This document shows positions 43,072-52,639 of a DNA stretch of 64,000 bases, piece by piece. Origin of the DNA: Chryseolinea serpens (GTDB lineage: Bacteria > Bacteroidota > Bacteroidia > Cytophagales > Cyclobacteriaceae); the NCBI RefSeq assembly GCF_900129725.1, contig NZ_FQWQ01000001.1, positions 1,550,001 through 1,614,000 of the forward strand, written 5' to 3'. Both the position numbers and the translations under genes were made by a program. The notes under the pieces were generated by a model that made no database searches, was not told where the DNA came from, and saw nothing but the letters and a program-made list of their open reading frames with translations. Numbering within the stretch: position 1 is the stretch's first letter; each line of letters starts with the position of its first letter.

Positions 43072-46000
43072 GTGCAACCCTTGCCAACATCATCAAAAAC
43101 AAGAACCCACCTCCCCTTCCTCCTGCTCCTGCTCTTGTGCAGCGGCTGCGACAAGAAGGAAGCCTCAACACCTGCCGCTGCAACGGACAAGACCACACCC
43201 CTCTTCACGTTACTTGGCGCGGACGTGACCGGCATCGGCTTTGTGAACAAGGTGGTGGACGAGGAGAAGTTCAACGTCCTCACCTACCGCAACTTCTACA
43301 ACGGCGGCGGCGTGGCCATCGGCGACATCAACAACGATGGGCTACCGGATATTTATTTCACCTCCAACCAGGACAAGAATAAACTGTATCTCAACAAAGG
43401 CCATTTTGTTTTTGAAGACATCACCGACAAAGCCGGCGTGGCGGGAACAAAAGTCTGGAGCACGGGCGTGACCATGGCCGACGTGAACGCGGACGGATGG
43501 CTCGACATCTACGTGTGTAATTCCGGCGACGTTGACGGCGCCTTTCGCGAGAACGAACTCTTCATCAACAACGGCAACGGCTCTTTCACCGAAAAAGCAA
43601 AAGCCTATAACCTCAACAACGAAGGCTATTCCACTCATGCCGCCTTCTTTGACTACGACCAGGACGGCGACCTGGACTGCTACATCCTCAACAACAGTTT
43701 CAAAGACCCCGCCCGCATCGAGCTCTACAGCAAGATGCGCGAACACGCCGATCCGGGTGGCGACAAGCTGATGCGCAACGACGGCGAGAAGTTCACCGAC
43801 GTCACCCGCGAGGCGGGCATCTACAGCAGCGCCGTGGGCTTTGGTTTGGGGGTGGCCGTGAGCGATGTGAACAACGATCGCTTACCGGATATCTATGTGA
43901 GTAATGACTTTTGGGAGCGTGACTATCTCTACATCAACCAGGGCCATGGCAAATTCCACGAAGAACTGATCGACCGCATCGACTATTGCTCCGTCTCCAG
44001 CATGGGTGCCGACATCGCCGACCTCAACAACGACGGCAGCCCCGAGATCTTCACCACCGACATGTTGCCTGCCGACAACTACCGGCTCAAAGCCACCATC
44101 GCCTTCGACCCCTATCACCTGGAAGACACTAAATATCGTGCAAACTACCATTATCAAATGGTGCAGAATTGTCTCCACCTCAACGATGGCCACGGCTTCT
44201 TCCAGGAGATTGCCCTGCAAGCCGGCGTTTCGGCCACGGACTGGAGTTGGGGCGCGCTCATTTTTGATTTTGAGAACGACGGGCGCAAAGACATCTTTGT
44301 GAGCAACGGCATCCAACGCGACATCATGTCGATGGACTTCCGCGAGTTCATTGGTGATGCTCAGAAAAAGAATGAGGTCATCAGCCGTCGTGGGAAATTT
44401 GATTACCGCGATTTCATTACCCTCATTCCCTCGCATCCGCTGGCAAACTATGCATTTGAAAATACCGGCGACTGGTATTTTCAAAACAAGGCGCAGGTGC
44501 TGGGATTGGCACAGCCCTCTTTCAGCAATGGATCGTCCTACGCCGACCTGGATGCCGACGGCGACCTGGACCTGGTGGTGAGCAATATCAACACGCCTTG
44601 TTTTGTCTATCGGAACGAAACAAACACAAAAGAAAAGAATCACTATCTGAAGACGACATTCAAAGGACCGGCGCGCGATCCGTTTGGCATCGGTGCGCAA
44701 GTGACATTGCAAATGGGCAAGCAAATCATGACGTTGCAAAATTTCAATACGCGCGGTTTTCAAAGCAGCATTGAGCCCTCGCTGCTCTTTGGGTTAGGAC
44801 AAACCGATCGCATCGACACACTCACGGTGATATGGCCCGACGGCAAGAAGGAAACCCTCGCGCAAGTGAAGGCCGATCAATCGCTCACGCTTGACTATGC
44901 GAAGGCAATTGTGGCCCCGGCAAAGCAGTCAGCAAATCAAGCCAGCAACGCTTTTAAAGACGTCAGCGCGCAAGTGCTCCACGGCGACGCCACGCACCAT
45001 GAAAATCGCCACAACGACTTCGATCAGGAAATTTTGCTGACGCGGATGTTGTCTACCGAAGGCCCACGCCTGGTAACTGGCGATGTGAACCACGACGGCA
45101 AAGATGACTTCGTCCTGCTCGGCGCGGCGGGCGACCCGTGTAAATTGTTTCTCCAAAAAAGTGACGGCACATTCCAGTCCAAACCCACCCCGGCGTTTAT
45201 AAACGACAAGAAATTTGAAAGCACCTGTGGCGCCTTCTTCGACCAGGATGCCGACGGCGATCTCGACCTCATGATCGGCTCGGGAGGAAACGAACCCGAA
45301 ATGGATCGCTCCAATTTCCTGGTGCGCTGTTACAAAAACGATGGCAAAGGAAACTTCTCCCCCAACCCTACGGCCATCCCCCAACTCATCGGCAATTTCT
45401 CCACCCTCCTCGCCGAAGATTTTGATCACGACGGCCATGCAGAAATCTTCCTGGGCGCACGCGCCGTGCCGGGTAACTACGGCCTGCCTCCGCAAAGTTA
45501 TTTGCTCAAGTACGACCGCGGCGAATGGCTCAACATCGCGCTCCCCTCCCTGGGCAACGTGGGCATGGTGACCGACGCCGCCTGGGCCGACATCAACGGC
45601 GACGGCTTCAAAGAACTCGTTGTGGTCGGCGATTGGATGGCCATCCACGTCTTCAAAAACGACAAAGGCCTGCTCACCGACCCCGACACCGTGCCCCACA
45701 GCACGGGCTGGTGGAACCGCATCCACGCCGCCGACCTCGACAAAGATGGCGACCTGGATTTCGTGGTGGGCAACTGGGGCCTCAACACAAAATTCAAAGC
45801 TTCGACCACCCGCCCCGTCGCGATGTATGTCAACGACTTCGACGACAACGGCAAAAGCGAGCCCATCATCACCTGGTATCCACCACTCGACACCATCCCC
45901 TATCCCTTCGTGTCCAAACTGGAACTGACCAGTCAATTGCCTGCCCTGCGAAAAAGCATTCTCAAATACGCCGACTACGCCACCAAGACCTACGACTCCC

Positions 46001-46413
46001 TTTTTCCCGCCGCCATCCGCGAACGCTCGCTGGTGTATAAAGTCGAAACACTAGAAAGCGCCATCCTTTGGAATGAAGGAACAACCTTCAGGCTGGCACC
46101 GCTGCCCAAAGAAGCACAAGTCGCTCCCGTCTTCGCCATCCTGGCCGATGACCTCGACCAGGACGGTGCGATCGACTTGTGGCTTGGTGGAAATTTCTAT
46201 GCTCTTAAACCTCAAGCCGGTCGCCATGACGCCAGTCGCGGGGTGTTCATGAAAGGCAATGGAACGTCGTTCACGTATCAAGCCCAGGAGCATACGTCGC
46301 TTTATTTGAGAAGGGAAGTGCGCGATGCTGCGGTTATTAATACGGCGCAAGGCAAACGGATTTTTGTCGCGCGTAACAATGCTTCCGTACTCGTATTTCG
46401 CAAGCGCGACTAA
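43072..46413 (+). CDS. CRTAC1-type FG-GAP/ASPIC-UnbV lipoprotein
   Basis: A 1113-residue surface lipoprotein. GTG at 43072, 5 bp after the previous stop, is chosen because it directly precedes the signal sequence (PFLLLLLLCSGC, lipidated Cys26). The ATG at 43003 would overlap the upstream gene and add an arginine-rich leader. It has FG-GAP repeats throughout (GVAIGDINNDGLPDIYFTSN, GVTMADVNADGWLDIYVCNS) and an ASPIC/UnbV domain with GAQVTLQMGKQIMTLQN and VIWPDGKKETL. It is paralogous to the minus-strand protein at 38.1-41.4 kb, with the same order of domains. It ends against a long repeat region. Confidence 0.9.
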   Translation: MQPLPTSSKTRTHLPFLLLLLLCSGCDKKEASTPAAATDKTTPLFTLLGADVTGIGFVNKVVDEEKFNVLTYRNFYNGGGVAIGDINNDGLPDIYFTSNQDKNKLYLNKGHFVFEDITDKAGVAGTKVWSTGVTMADVNADGWLDIYVCNSGDVDGAFRENELFINNGNGSFTEKAKAYNLNNEGYSTHAAFFDYDQDGDLDCYILNNSFKDPARIELYSKMREHADPGGDKLMRNDGEKFTDVTREAGIYSSAVGFGLGVAVSDVNNDRLPDIYVSNDFWERDYLYINQGHGKFHEELIDRIDYCSVSSMGADIADLNNDGSPEIFTTDMLPADNYRLKATIAFDPYHLEDTKYRANYHYQMVQNCLHLNDGHGFFQEIALQAGVSATDWSWGALIFDFENDGRKDIFVSNGIQRDIMSMDFREFIGDAQKKNEVISRRGKFDYRDFITLIPSHPLANYAFENTGDWYFQNKAQVLGLAQPSFSNGSSYADLDADGDLDLVVSNINTPCFVYRNETNTKEKNHYLKTTFKGPARDPFGIGAQVTLQMGKQIMTLQNFNTRGFQSSIEPSLLFGLGQTDRIDTLTVIWPDGKKETLAQVKADQSLTLDYAKAIVAPAKQSANQASNAFKDVSAQVLHGDATHHENRHNDFDQEILLTRMLSTEGPRLVTGDVNHDGKDDFVLLGAAGDPCKLFLQKSDGTFQSKPTPAFINDKKFESTCGAFFDQDADGDLDLMIGSGGNEPEMDRSNFLVRCYKNDGKGNFSPNPTAIPQLIGNFSTLLAEDFDHDGHAEIFLGARAVPGNYGLPPQSYLLKYDRGEWLNIALPSLGNVGMVTDAAWADINGDGFKELVVVGDWMAIHVFKNDKGLLTDPDTVPHSTGWWNRIHAADLDKDGDLDFVVGNWGLNTKFKASTTRPVAMYVNDFDDNGKSEPIITWYPPLDTIPYPFVSKLELTSQLPALRKSILKYADYATKTYDSLFPAAIRERSLVYKVETLESAILWNEGTTFRLAPLPKEAQVAPVFAILADDLDQDGAIDLWLGGNFYALKPQAGRHDASRGVFMKGNGTSFTYQAQEHTSLYLRREVRDAAVINTAQGKRIFVARNNASVLVFRKRD

Positions 46414-47223
46414 CGTCATGTCGCAGGCACGAGTGTTTTAAATGCCTGTGCCCGCAGGCAGTCCTTCGTCATGTCGCAGGCACAAGTTTTTTAGATGCCT
46501 ACGCCAGAAGTTCAAGACATCCCGAATTCCGAAAGCACTGAACCTGGATAGCCTGCGCACGAACTAAAACGATTTTGAAATACATCACCACACGGATCCA
46601 ATGTGTATCCACGGGATTCCTTGGGCCACATGCGAAGCTCGAGGAAACTTGTGCCTGCGGAATGACGTGCTTTGATCCACGCGCAGCAGTCCTTCGTCAT
46701 GTCGCAGGCACGAGTTTTTTAGATGCCTACGCCAGAAGTTCAAGACATCCCGAATTCCGAGAGCACTGAGCGTGGATAGCCCGCGCACGAACTAAAACGA
46801 AACCCGAGAAACACCGACAGCCGCAGCCCCGATTTGAAATGCATCACCACACGGATCCAATGTGCTATCCACGGGATTCCTTGGGCCACCTGCGAAGCTC
46901 GAGGAAACTTGTGCCTGCGGAATGACGTGCCTCGATCAACGTGCAGCAGTCCTTCGTCATGTCGCAGGCACGAGTTTTCTAAATGCCTACGCCAGAAGTT
47001 CAAGACATCCCGAATTCCGAGAGCAATGAACCAGGATAGCCCGCGCACGAACTAAAACGAATACCGGCAAACACCGACAGCCGCACCCCGATTTGAAATA
47101 CATCACCACACGGATCCAATGTGCTATCCACGGGATTCCTTGGGCCACATGCGAAGCTCGAGGAAACTTGTGCCTGCGGAATGACGTGCTTTGATCGACG
47201 CGCAGCAGTCCTTCGTCATGTCG
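46414..47223. repeat. Tandem intergenic repeat, about three 228-260-bp units
   Basis: The anchor TCCTTCGTCATGTCG occurs at 46462, 46690, 46950 and 47209, giving units of 228, 260 and 259 bp and a partial end; a further half-copy begins at 46414. Each unit holds an inverted repeat, CTTGTGCCTGCG-like on the left and CGTCATGTCGCAGGCAC-like on the right (for example 46648-46667 and 46695-46714). It is the same family as 36.4 kb. Short frames inside (Arg/His-rich) are repeat translation. Confidence 0.88.
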
Positions 47224-47240
47224 GGGCGAAACCAACACAA

Positions 47241-47270
47241 AAAAAGCCGTCTCGAATGAGACGGCTTTTT
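47241..47270. terminator. Bidirectional terminator after the SusD gene
   Basis: A 13-bp stem AAAAAGCCGTCTC/GAGACGGCTTTTT with loop GAAT. The A- and T-runs on the two sides make it usable from either strand. It lies 22 bp beyond the susD stop. Confidence 0.9.
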
Positions 47271-47291
47271 GAATTATGCACGAACGGGGAT

Positions 47292-48911
47292 CTAATCCGG
47301 TCCTCCAGCCCACCACACTTTGGTCGTGTAGAGGTTGGGTGATGTTGAACCTTCGCTAAATTTCGGGTTGCCGGCCACTTCTTCATTCGGATATCTAAGT
47401 CGCTGAGGAATCGTTCCACCAGTGATGTTACCCGGGTAGTTGGTTGGGATCAGGACCGGGAAACCGGTTCTTCTCCAATCCGACCAGGCTTCCCACCAGT
47501 TCAGGAATTTGCTCGCCCACATTTGCTCTCCGATCATCTCAAGTTTTTGCTGGGTGGTGCCGGCATACGGATAGGTGGCCAGGTAGGTAGTCACCTTTGC
47601 GTCGGAGACCACTAGCGAAGCATCATACGGCGTGTACATTTGCATGGCAGCCTTCACACCAGCTTCATAGTGTTCCTGCGCATCGCCGGGAGTAAGACCA
47701 CCCAGGTTGCGCTCTGCCGCCTCGGCCATCAGGAACTCCGCTTCCGCATAGTTCATGAGCATATACGGTTCATCGTTGTCCAGCATCAAGGGGTTGATCT
47801 TGGAATAGGTCACATCTTGATCAACGGGTTTGGGAGCGTTTTCGTAAACCTGGAGACCGGCGGCATCATAGCCGTTAGGCATGCCCTTTTGTTTCAGAGG
47901 ATCGGTCGTGATGGGCGTCCATTTCGGAGGAACCCAATCGCCGATGCCACCGCTGATGATCATCAACCGTGGATCGTCATCCGCAACGTCGTTGAGGTCG
48001 GTGCCCTTCAGCCAATCGACAAACGTCTTGCTTAGGAAGGTAGGCTGTCCACCATCGCCAGGATAGAACGCACGGCTGATACCGTTTTGGTTCACCCATT
48101 GGCTGGGGGTCAGGGCCATCGGTACCCATACGTTATCGTCGTTGCTTTCGAAGACACCACCGGCAACTGCTTTTCCTACGTAGGTTGCGGCCGTGGCAGC
48201 ATCCACATTCGAAATGCGCATGGCCAGACGCAACATCAGCGTATAGCCAAGCTTTTTCCATTTTGCAATGTCGCCATCGAAGTACAGGTCAGCGGCGCCA
48301 AAGCCTTCATCCGGATTGGCATCACTAAGGGCTGCAGAAGCTTCGTCGAGCTCCTTCAACAGGTCGGCATAGATATCCTTTTGCTTGTCATACTTAGGGA
48401 AGTAGATCTTATCCACGCCCTGAAGCGCTTCGCTATATGGAACGCTTCCGTAATAGTCCGTGAGCCTGTGGAAAAGAAAGGCACGCAGGATACGAGCCGC
48501 TTGGCGAAGGTTTAGGTTTTTACCCTCGGCCCAGCCACCGGTGTCGGTTTGTTTTAGAATGATACTCAGGTTGTTCAATTCGTCGCCGTAGATGAATTGA
48601 AACGGTGCACTGGCGGTTTCTGCATTGTCGGTGTACTTATCGCCCGGAGCAATTCCGCCGCCGGCATTGGCAAGCTGCTGTATGGCATAAGAGCACATCC
48701 CGATATTCGTGCGCCAGTCGATGTAGCGATTGTCACCTGCCGAGCCGCCCGAAGCCGAGCCCAGCTGCGCGGAGGTGAGTAAGAAATTCAAATTGAGTTC
48801 GTCAACATATTGCGGCGCGGTATTCATGTTATGCAAAGAGTCAGTGTCGCATCCAGCGACAAAAACGGCTGCGAGGATCACCGTTAGACAGTATTTATGT
48901 AATTGCTTCAT
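47292..48911 (-). CDS. SusD/RagB-family outer membrane nutrient-binding lipoprotein
   Basis: A 539-residue surface lipoprotein with lipidated Cys21 in FVAGCDTDS. It has the alpha-helical TPR-like SusD fold, with SusD-type blocks LRQAARILRAFLFHRLTDYYG and the C-terminal WWEAWSDWRRTGFP. It caps the TonB-dependent SusC barrel encoded 16 bp upstream and selects the imported ligand. No glycoside hydrolase, sulfatase or peptidase lies next to the pair, so the substrate cannot be predicted. Confidence 0.93.
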   Translation of the reverse strand: MKQLHKYCLTVILAAVFVAGCDTDSLHNMNTAPQYVDELNLNFLLTSAQLGSASGGSAGDNRYIDWRTNIGMCSYAIQQLANAGGGIAPGDKYTDNAETASAPFQFIYGDELNNLSIILKQTDTGGWAEGKNLNLRQAARILRAFLFHRLTDYYGSVPYSEALQGVDKIYFPKYDKQKDIYADLLKELDEASAALSDANPDEGFGAADLYFDGDIAKWKKLGYTLMLRLAMRISNVDAATAATYVGKAVAGGVFESNDDNVWVPMALTPSQWVNQNGISRAFYPGDGGQPTFLSKTFVDWLKGTDLNDVADDDPRLMIISGGIGDWVPPKWTPITTDPLKQKGMPNGYDAAGLQVYENAPKPVDQDVTYSKINPLMLDNDEPYMLMNYAEAEFLMAEAAERNLGGLTPGDAQEHYEAGVKAAMQMYTPYDASLVVSDAKVTTYLATYPYAGTTQQKLEMIGEQMWASKFLNWWEAWSDWRRTGFPVLIPTNYPGNITGGTIPQRLRYPNEEVAGNPKFSEGSTSPNLYTTKVWWAGGPD

Positions 48912-48927
48912 GGTCTTTCGGTTTAAA

Positions 48928-51900
48928 TTAGAAGGTTACTCTCAAATTGAAGCCATACGTTCTCGTGGGCGGCACGCCAAAATAATCCAAACCTTGTGCG
49001 TTGTTGCTGGTATAGGACGATTCCGGATCAATGTTCTCTGCGTTCTTATATAGAATCGCCAGGTTGCGTGCAACAAAGGAAAGCGAGACCGTTTGGAATG
49101 GAGTTTTTTGTAACATGACTTTGGGTATGCTGTAACCAAAGGTTACCTGTCTCAATTTGATAAAGGATGCATCGTATACAAAATGATCTTGTGCACGTTC
49201 ACCCAACTGAGACCAATAGTTTTGCGCCTCACCGGGTGCCAGGTTTCTGTCGATAGGCTCTTGTGTCACGTTGCCAGCGTCATCTACAAGTTCTTGAACA
49301 CCTTTGACATGGAGGGGTGCCTCGCCATCCCTTCCCGCCAGCGTTTGTTTGTGGAAGCCGGCTTCCGTCATCCGCACGTTCGTGCCCGAGTAGATCTTGC
49401 CACCGGATTTGAAGTCGATGAGGAACGTCAGATTGAATTGCTTGTACGTAAACGAGTTGTTCAATCCTCCCGTGAAGTTAGGAACACCCGAGCCCAGGAT
49501 TTGGTAAGTATTGTCCGTTAGTGGTGCACCGTCTTTGTCGTAGATCAACTGTCCGTCGGCTGTGGTTCTTTGCTTAAGTCCCGTTAAGGTACCAAACGGC
49601 TGCCCTACGATCTGGCTGACATACACCGTCCTGGTGCGGGGCTCTTCAATGTTGAAAACCGTGGTTCCCGGTATGAGGGATACAATTTTACTATTGTTTT
49701 TCGCAAAGTTCAGGGACACATCCCACGTTAGGTTACCACGGAGAGGCTGGCCGGTGAGCAAGAGTTCAACGCCTTTATTCGTCAGTTGGCCCAGGTTCAC
49801 CGAAGTGGTTCCAAAACCTGACGCTCTCGAAATCGGAGCATTCAGGATATCGTCCGTTGTTTTTTGAGAATAGTATGTTAAATCCATACCGAGTCTGTTC
49901 TCAAAGAATCGCACGTCCAAACCGAATTCTGTTTCGGTAGAGGTGTAGGGCACGAGGTCGGGGTTATTCAGGTTTCCATTATTCGTGGTTGTCGCGGAAG
50001 AATAATATCCCAAGGGCCGGCTAAGGTGTGTCAGACCTGTGGTGTATTGTGTAATGGTGCTATAGGGGTCGACTGAAAAAGCACTACCCACTTGCCCCCA
50101 CGAAGCCCTCACTTTGCCGAAACTTAACCAGGTGGGCAGACCCGTGAACGCGTCGGAGAAGACAAACGATGCTCCGATGGACGGGTAACTGATCGAATTG
50201 ATTCTCGGCGTGAGTACCGAAAACCAATCGTTGCGAATCGTACCGGTCACGTATAGAACGTTGTTCCATGATATTTCTGCGGATCCAAACAGTGAGTTTA
50301 TACCCGACTTTCTATAATCATAGTTGAACGTTTTCGAAGCCGCGTTATTGATAGCCGCTAAGAAAGGTGTATTGAAGCCGTTGCCGACGGCATCGGTTTT
50401 TTCATATTCCCGCGTCATTTTGTTGCCGCCTCCAAACACGTTGACACCTATTTTGCCATAGGTTTTGTTAAAACCAACGATGTATTCCAGGTTGATCTCA
50501 CGCTGGCGTGCCTCATATTCGGTGAGCGCACCGCCGAGTTGATAGCCTGTTCCTTCCGGTGTGAGTTGCGAGCCGCGTTTCGTTGACCAGTCCATACCGC
50601 CTTTCACCTGCGCATAGAGGAAATCGGTGATGTCATAACGCAATTGGCCAGAGGCGATAATGCGGTCGCGCATATCGGTGTTTTTAAATTGGTAGGCTGC
50701 CCAATAGGGATTTTGTCCCCACAAGTTGGAAGAACCCTGCAATTCCTGGCCGTTACTTTTACCATCCAGCGGCACAGGACCATCCGCATAAACCGCACCT
50801 GGTTTGTTGGGATCACCCTTGTACTCGTCAATATTGTAGTCATTATTGATATAATAGACGGATTGAATGCCGTTGCCCGGAGAATCGGAAACATTGGGAC
50901 GGTTTTTTGCCTTCTCGTTGGAGTACATGATCTTCGTCGTCAGGGTTAATTTTTTGCCAAACTTCGAGTTCGAAGCCAGCGAGAGATTCACCCTGTCAAA
51001 ACCGGAATTGGGGATCACGCTCTTACTATTCAGATTGGACATCGAAAAACGGAAATTCTGTGTTTCGCTGCCTCCTGAAAATGCAAGGCTATTGGTGAAT
51101 GACGTTCCTGTCCTATAGAATTTGTCCCACTGGTCTCCCTGATAGGAATACGGGTGAGCCTTTCCGTCGAAATGATAAACGGTGGAACCATCCAATTTGG
51201 GACCCCAGGCCTGGTCATACCATCCGTTGTCAAAAGCGGTTTGAACATCCTCCGGATTGCTTGCTTTGGTAGACACGCGGTTGGCGAGAGAACCAACGCC
51301 GGTATAAGCGCCGGAACCATAACTGTGTTGCCAGTCGGTCAGGTTGTAAATTTTCTCAAATACAAAGTTGGAATTGAACTCAATACCCACCCCCTTACGT
51401 GCACTTCCTTTTTTGGTGGTGATGAGAATAACACCTTGGGCGGCCCGGGCACCGTAGAGAGCTCCCGCGCTAGCGCCCTTCAAGATGGTCATCGATTGGA
51501 TGTCGTCCGGGCTGATGCTGCTTGTGCCATCGCCCTGATCGCCGCCGCCCCATACTCCGGCCTGACCGTAGTTGGTGTTATCCATGGGTATACCATCAAT
51601 AACATACAGGGGCTGGTTATTTGTGTTCGTGCCAATGGACTTCGCGCCGCGGATAACAACGCGCGAGGATCCCGCGGGACCGGTGGCGATCTTGGTCACG
51701 TTCACGCCGGCCACACGACCAGCCAAACCGTTGACCATGCTGTTTTCGCGGGCTTGTGTGAAGTTGTCGCCGCTCACTTGCGTAACCGACGATTGCAGGG
51801 CTTTGGTGTTTCTTTCAATACCGAGAGCGGTCACCACCACTTCACTGAGTTGCTTTACATCGCTTTCCAGTTTTACGTCGATGGCGGTTCGCGCTCCGAC

Positions 51901-52161
51901 TTCAACTTCCTGCGTTGCATAGCCGATAAAGGAAACCACGAGTGTTGCGTTTCCCTCTGGCACTGCAATGGCGTACTTACCGTCGCTGTCGGTGGTTGTA
52001 CCGGCTGACGTACCTTTTACAATGACATTGACCCCGGGCATCCCAGAGCCATTCTCATCCGTGATTGTCCCGGTCACAGTCCGGTTCTGCGCCAGTGCCA
52101 TGGAGGTGAACAGTAGTAGCATGGCTATTGGCAGCCCCATGCTCCTGTAGAGTTTTTTCAT
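48928..52161 (-). CDS. SusC/RagA-family TonB-linked outer membrane protein
   Basis: A TonB-dependent outer-membrane transporter of 1077 residues. In order: a signal peptide (ends near SMALAQ), a CarboxypepD_reg domain (VTGTITDENGSGMPGVNVIV), the TonB-box-adjacent segment LSEVVVTALGIERNTKALQ, the plug domain (LYVIDGIPMDN, SISPDDIQSMTILKGASAGA) and the 22-strand barrel, ending in an aromatic-terminated strand (YGFNLRVTF). It is paired with susD downstream. No sigma/anti-sigma regulators are adjacent, so control is from elsewhere. Confidence 0.95.
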   Translation of the reverse strand: MKKLYRSMGLPIAMLLLFTSMALAQNRTVTGTITDENGSGMPGVNVIVKGTSAGTTTDSDGKYAIAVPEGNATLVVSFIGYATQEVEVGARTAIDVKLESDVKQLSEVVVTALGIERNTKALQSSVTQVSGDNFTQARENSMVNGLAGRVAGVNVTKIATGPAGSSRVVIRGAKSIGTNTNNQPLYVIDGIPMDNTNYGQAGVWGGGDQGDGTSSISPDDIQSMTILKGASAGALYGARAAQGVILITTKKGSARKGVGIEFNSNFVFEKIYNLTDWQHSYGSGAYTGVGSLANRVSTKASNPEDVQTAFDNGWYDQAWGPKLDGSTVYHFDGKAHPYSYQGDQWDKFYRTGTSFTNSLAFSGGSETQNFRFSMSNLNSKSVIPNSGFDRVNLSLASNSKFGKKLTLTTKIMYSNEKAKNRPNVSDSPGNGIQSVYYINNDYNIDEYKGDPNKPGAVYADGPVPLDGKSNGQELQGSSNLWGQNPYWAAYQFKNTDMRDRIIASGQLRYDITDFLYAQVKGGMDWSTKRGSQLTPEGTGYQLGGALTEYEARQREINLEYIVGFNKTYGKIGVNVFGGGNKMTREYEKTDAVGNGFNTPFLAAINNAASKTFNYDYRKSGINSLFGSAEISWNNVLYVTGTIRNDWFSVLTPRINSISYPSIGASFVFSDAFTGLPTWLSFGKVRASWGQVGSAFSVDPYSTITQYTTGLTHLSRPLGYYSSATTTNNGNLNNPDLVPYTSTETEFGLDVRFFENRLGMDLTYYSQKTTDDILNAPISRASGFGTTSVNLGQLTNKGVELLLTGQPLRGNLTWDVSLNFAKNNSKIVSLIPGTTVFNIEEPRTRTVYVSQIVGQPFGTLTGLKQRTTADGQLIYDKDGAPLTDNTYQILGSGVPNFTGGLNNSFTYKQFNLTFLIDFKSGGKIYSGTNVRMTEAGFHKQTLAGRDGEAPLHVKGVQELVDDAGNVTQEPIDRNLAPGEAQNYWSQLGERAQDHFVYDASFIKLRQVTFGYSIPKVMLQKTPFQTVSLSFVARNLAILYKNAENIDPESSYTSNNAQGLDYFGVPPTRTYGFNLRVTF

Positions 52162-52639
52162 ACGGGTTAGATTTAGGTGGACAGTTAACTATAAAGACCA
52201 AAAATGGTTTCGTGTTAATGTCTTGAAATGATCCTTTCAACCTAATCCCAACTAGTCAATCCTCGCGCGATTCATTTCAAGATGCCTTGCGGCAATGCCT
52301 GAGAACAAGCCTATGAGAATGCTAACAGATATTCTTTCGCTCCACTTTGTTATAATGCGCCGGGCTGGGGGTCCCCGAAAACGATGATTTAACTTATGAA
52401 AAAAGGATCAGATAAACAAACCGAAAAAGTAAACGTTTGCGCGCACACGACGGCCCAGGACGGTTTTTGAAAAAAAAGGAATACCAGGCAAAGCACACGC
52501 GCACACCCCGGAAAGGACCATCAAAAACCAATATTTTGGAGTTTGAAATTCTCCAGGCGCGAGCAGGATGCGCTCCGGAAAACCATCAAAAAAAAAGAAA
52601 AATTCAATAATGATCAGCGGTTCATTGCGATGGAAATAC
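52162..52639. other. Intergenic region upstream of susC
   Basis: About 480 bp between the susC start and the monooxygenase stop, presumably with the susC promoter and leader. It includes low-complexity A-runs near 52468-52480 and 52589-52606. No gene, operator or terminator is confidently seen. Confidence 0.5.

Noticed and set aside
46414-47223. Possible CRISPR array or mobile element
   Set aside because: Units of 228-260 bp are far too long for CRISPR repeats, and no transposase or terminal inverted repeats of an insertion sequence are seen.
46512-47316. Several 60-110-residue Arg/His-rich frames on the minus strand
   Set aside because: They are copies of the same intergenic repeat read in frame; they recur once per unit and match the frame at 36.4 kb.
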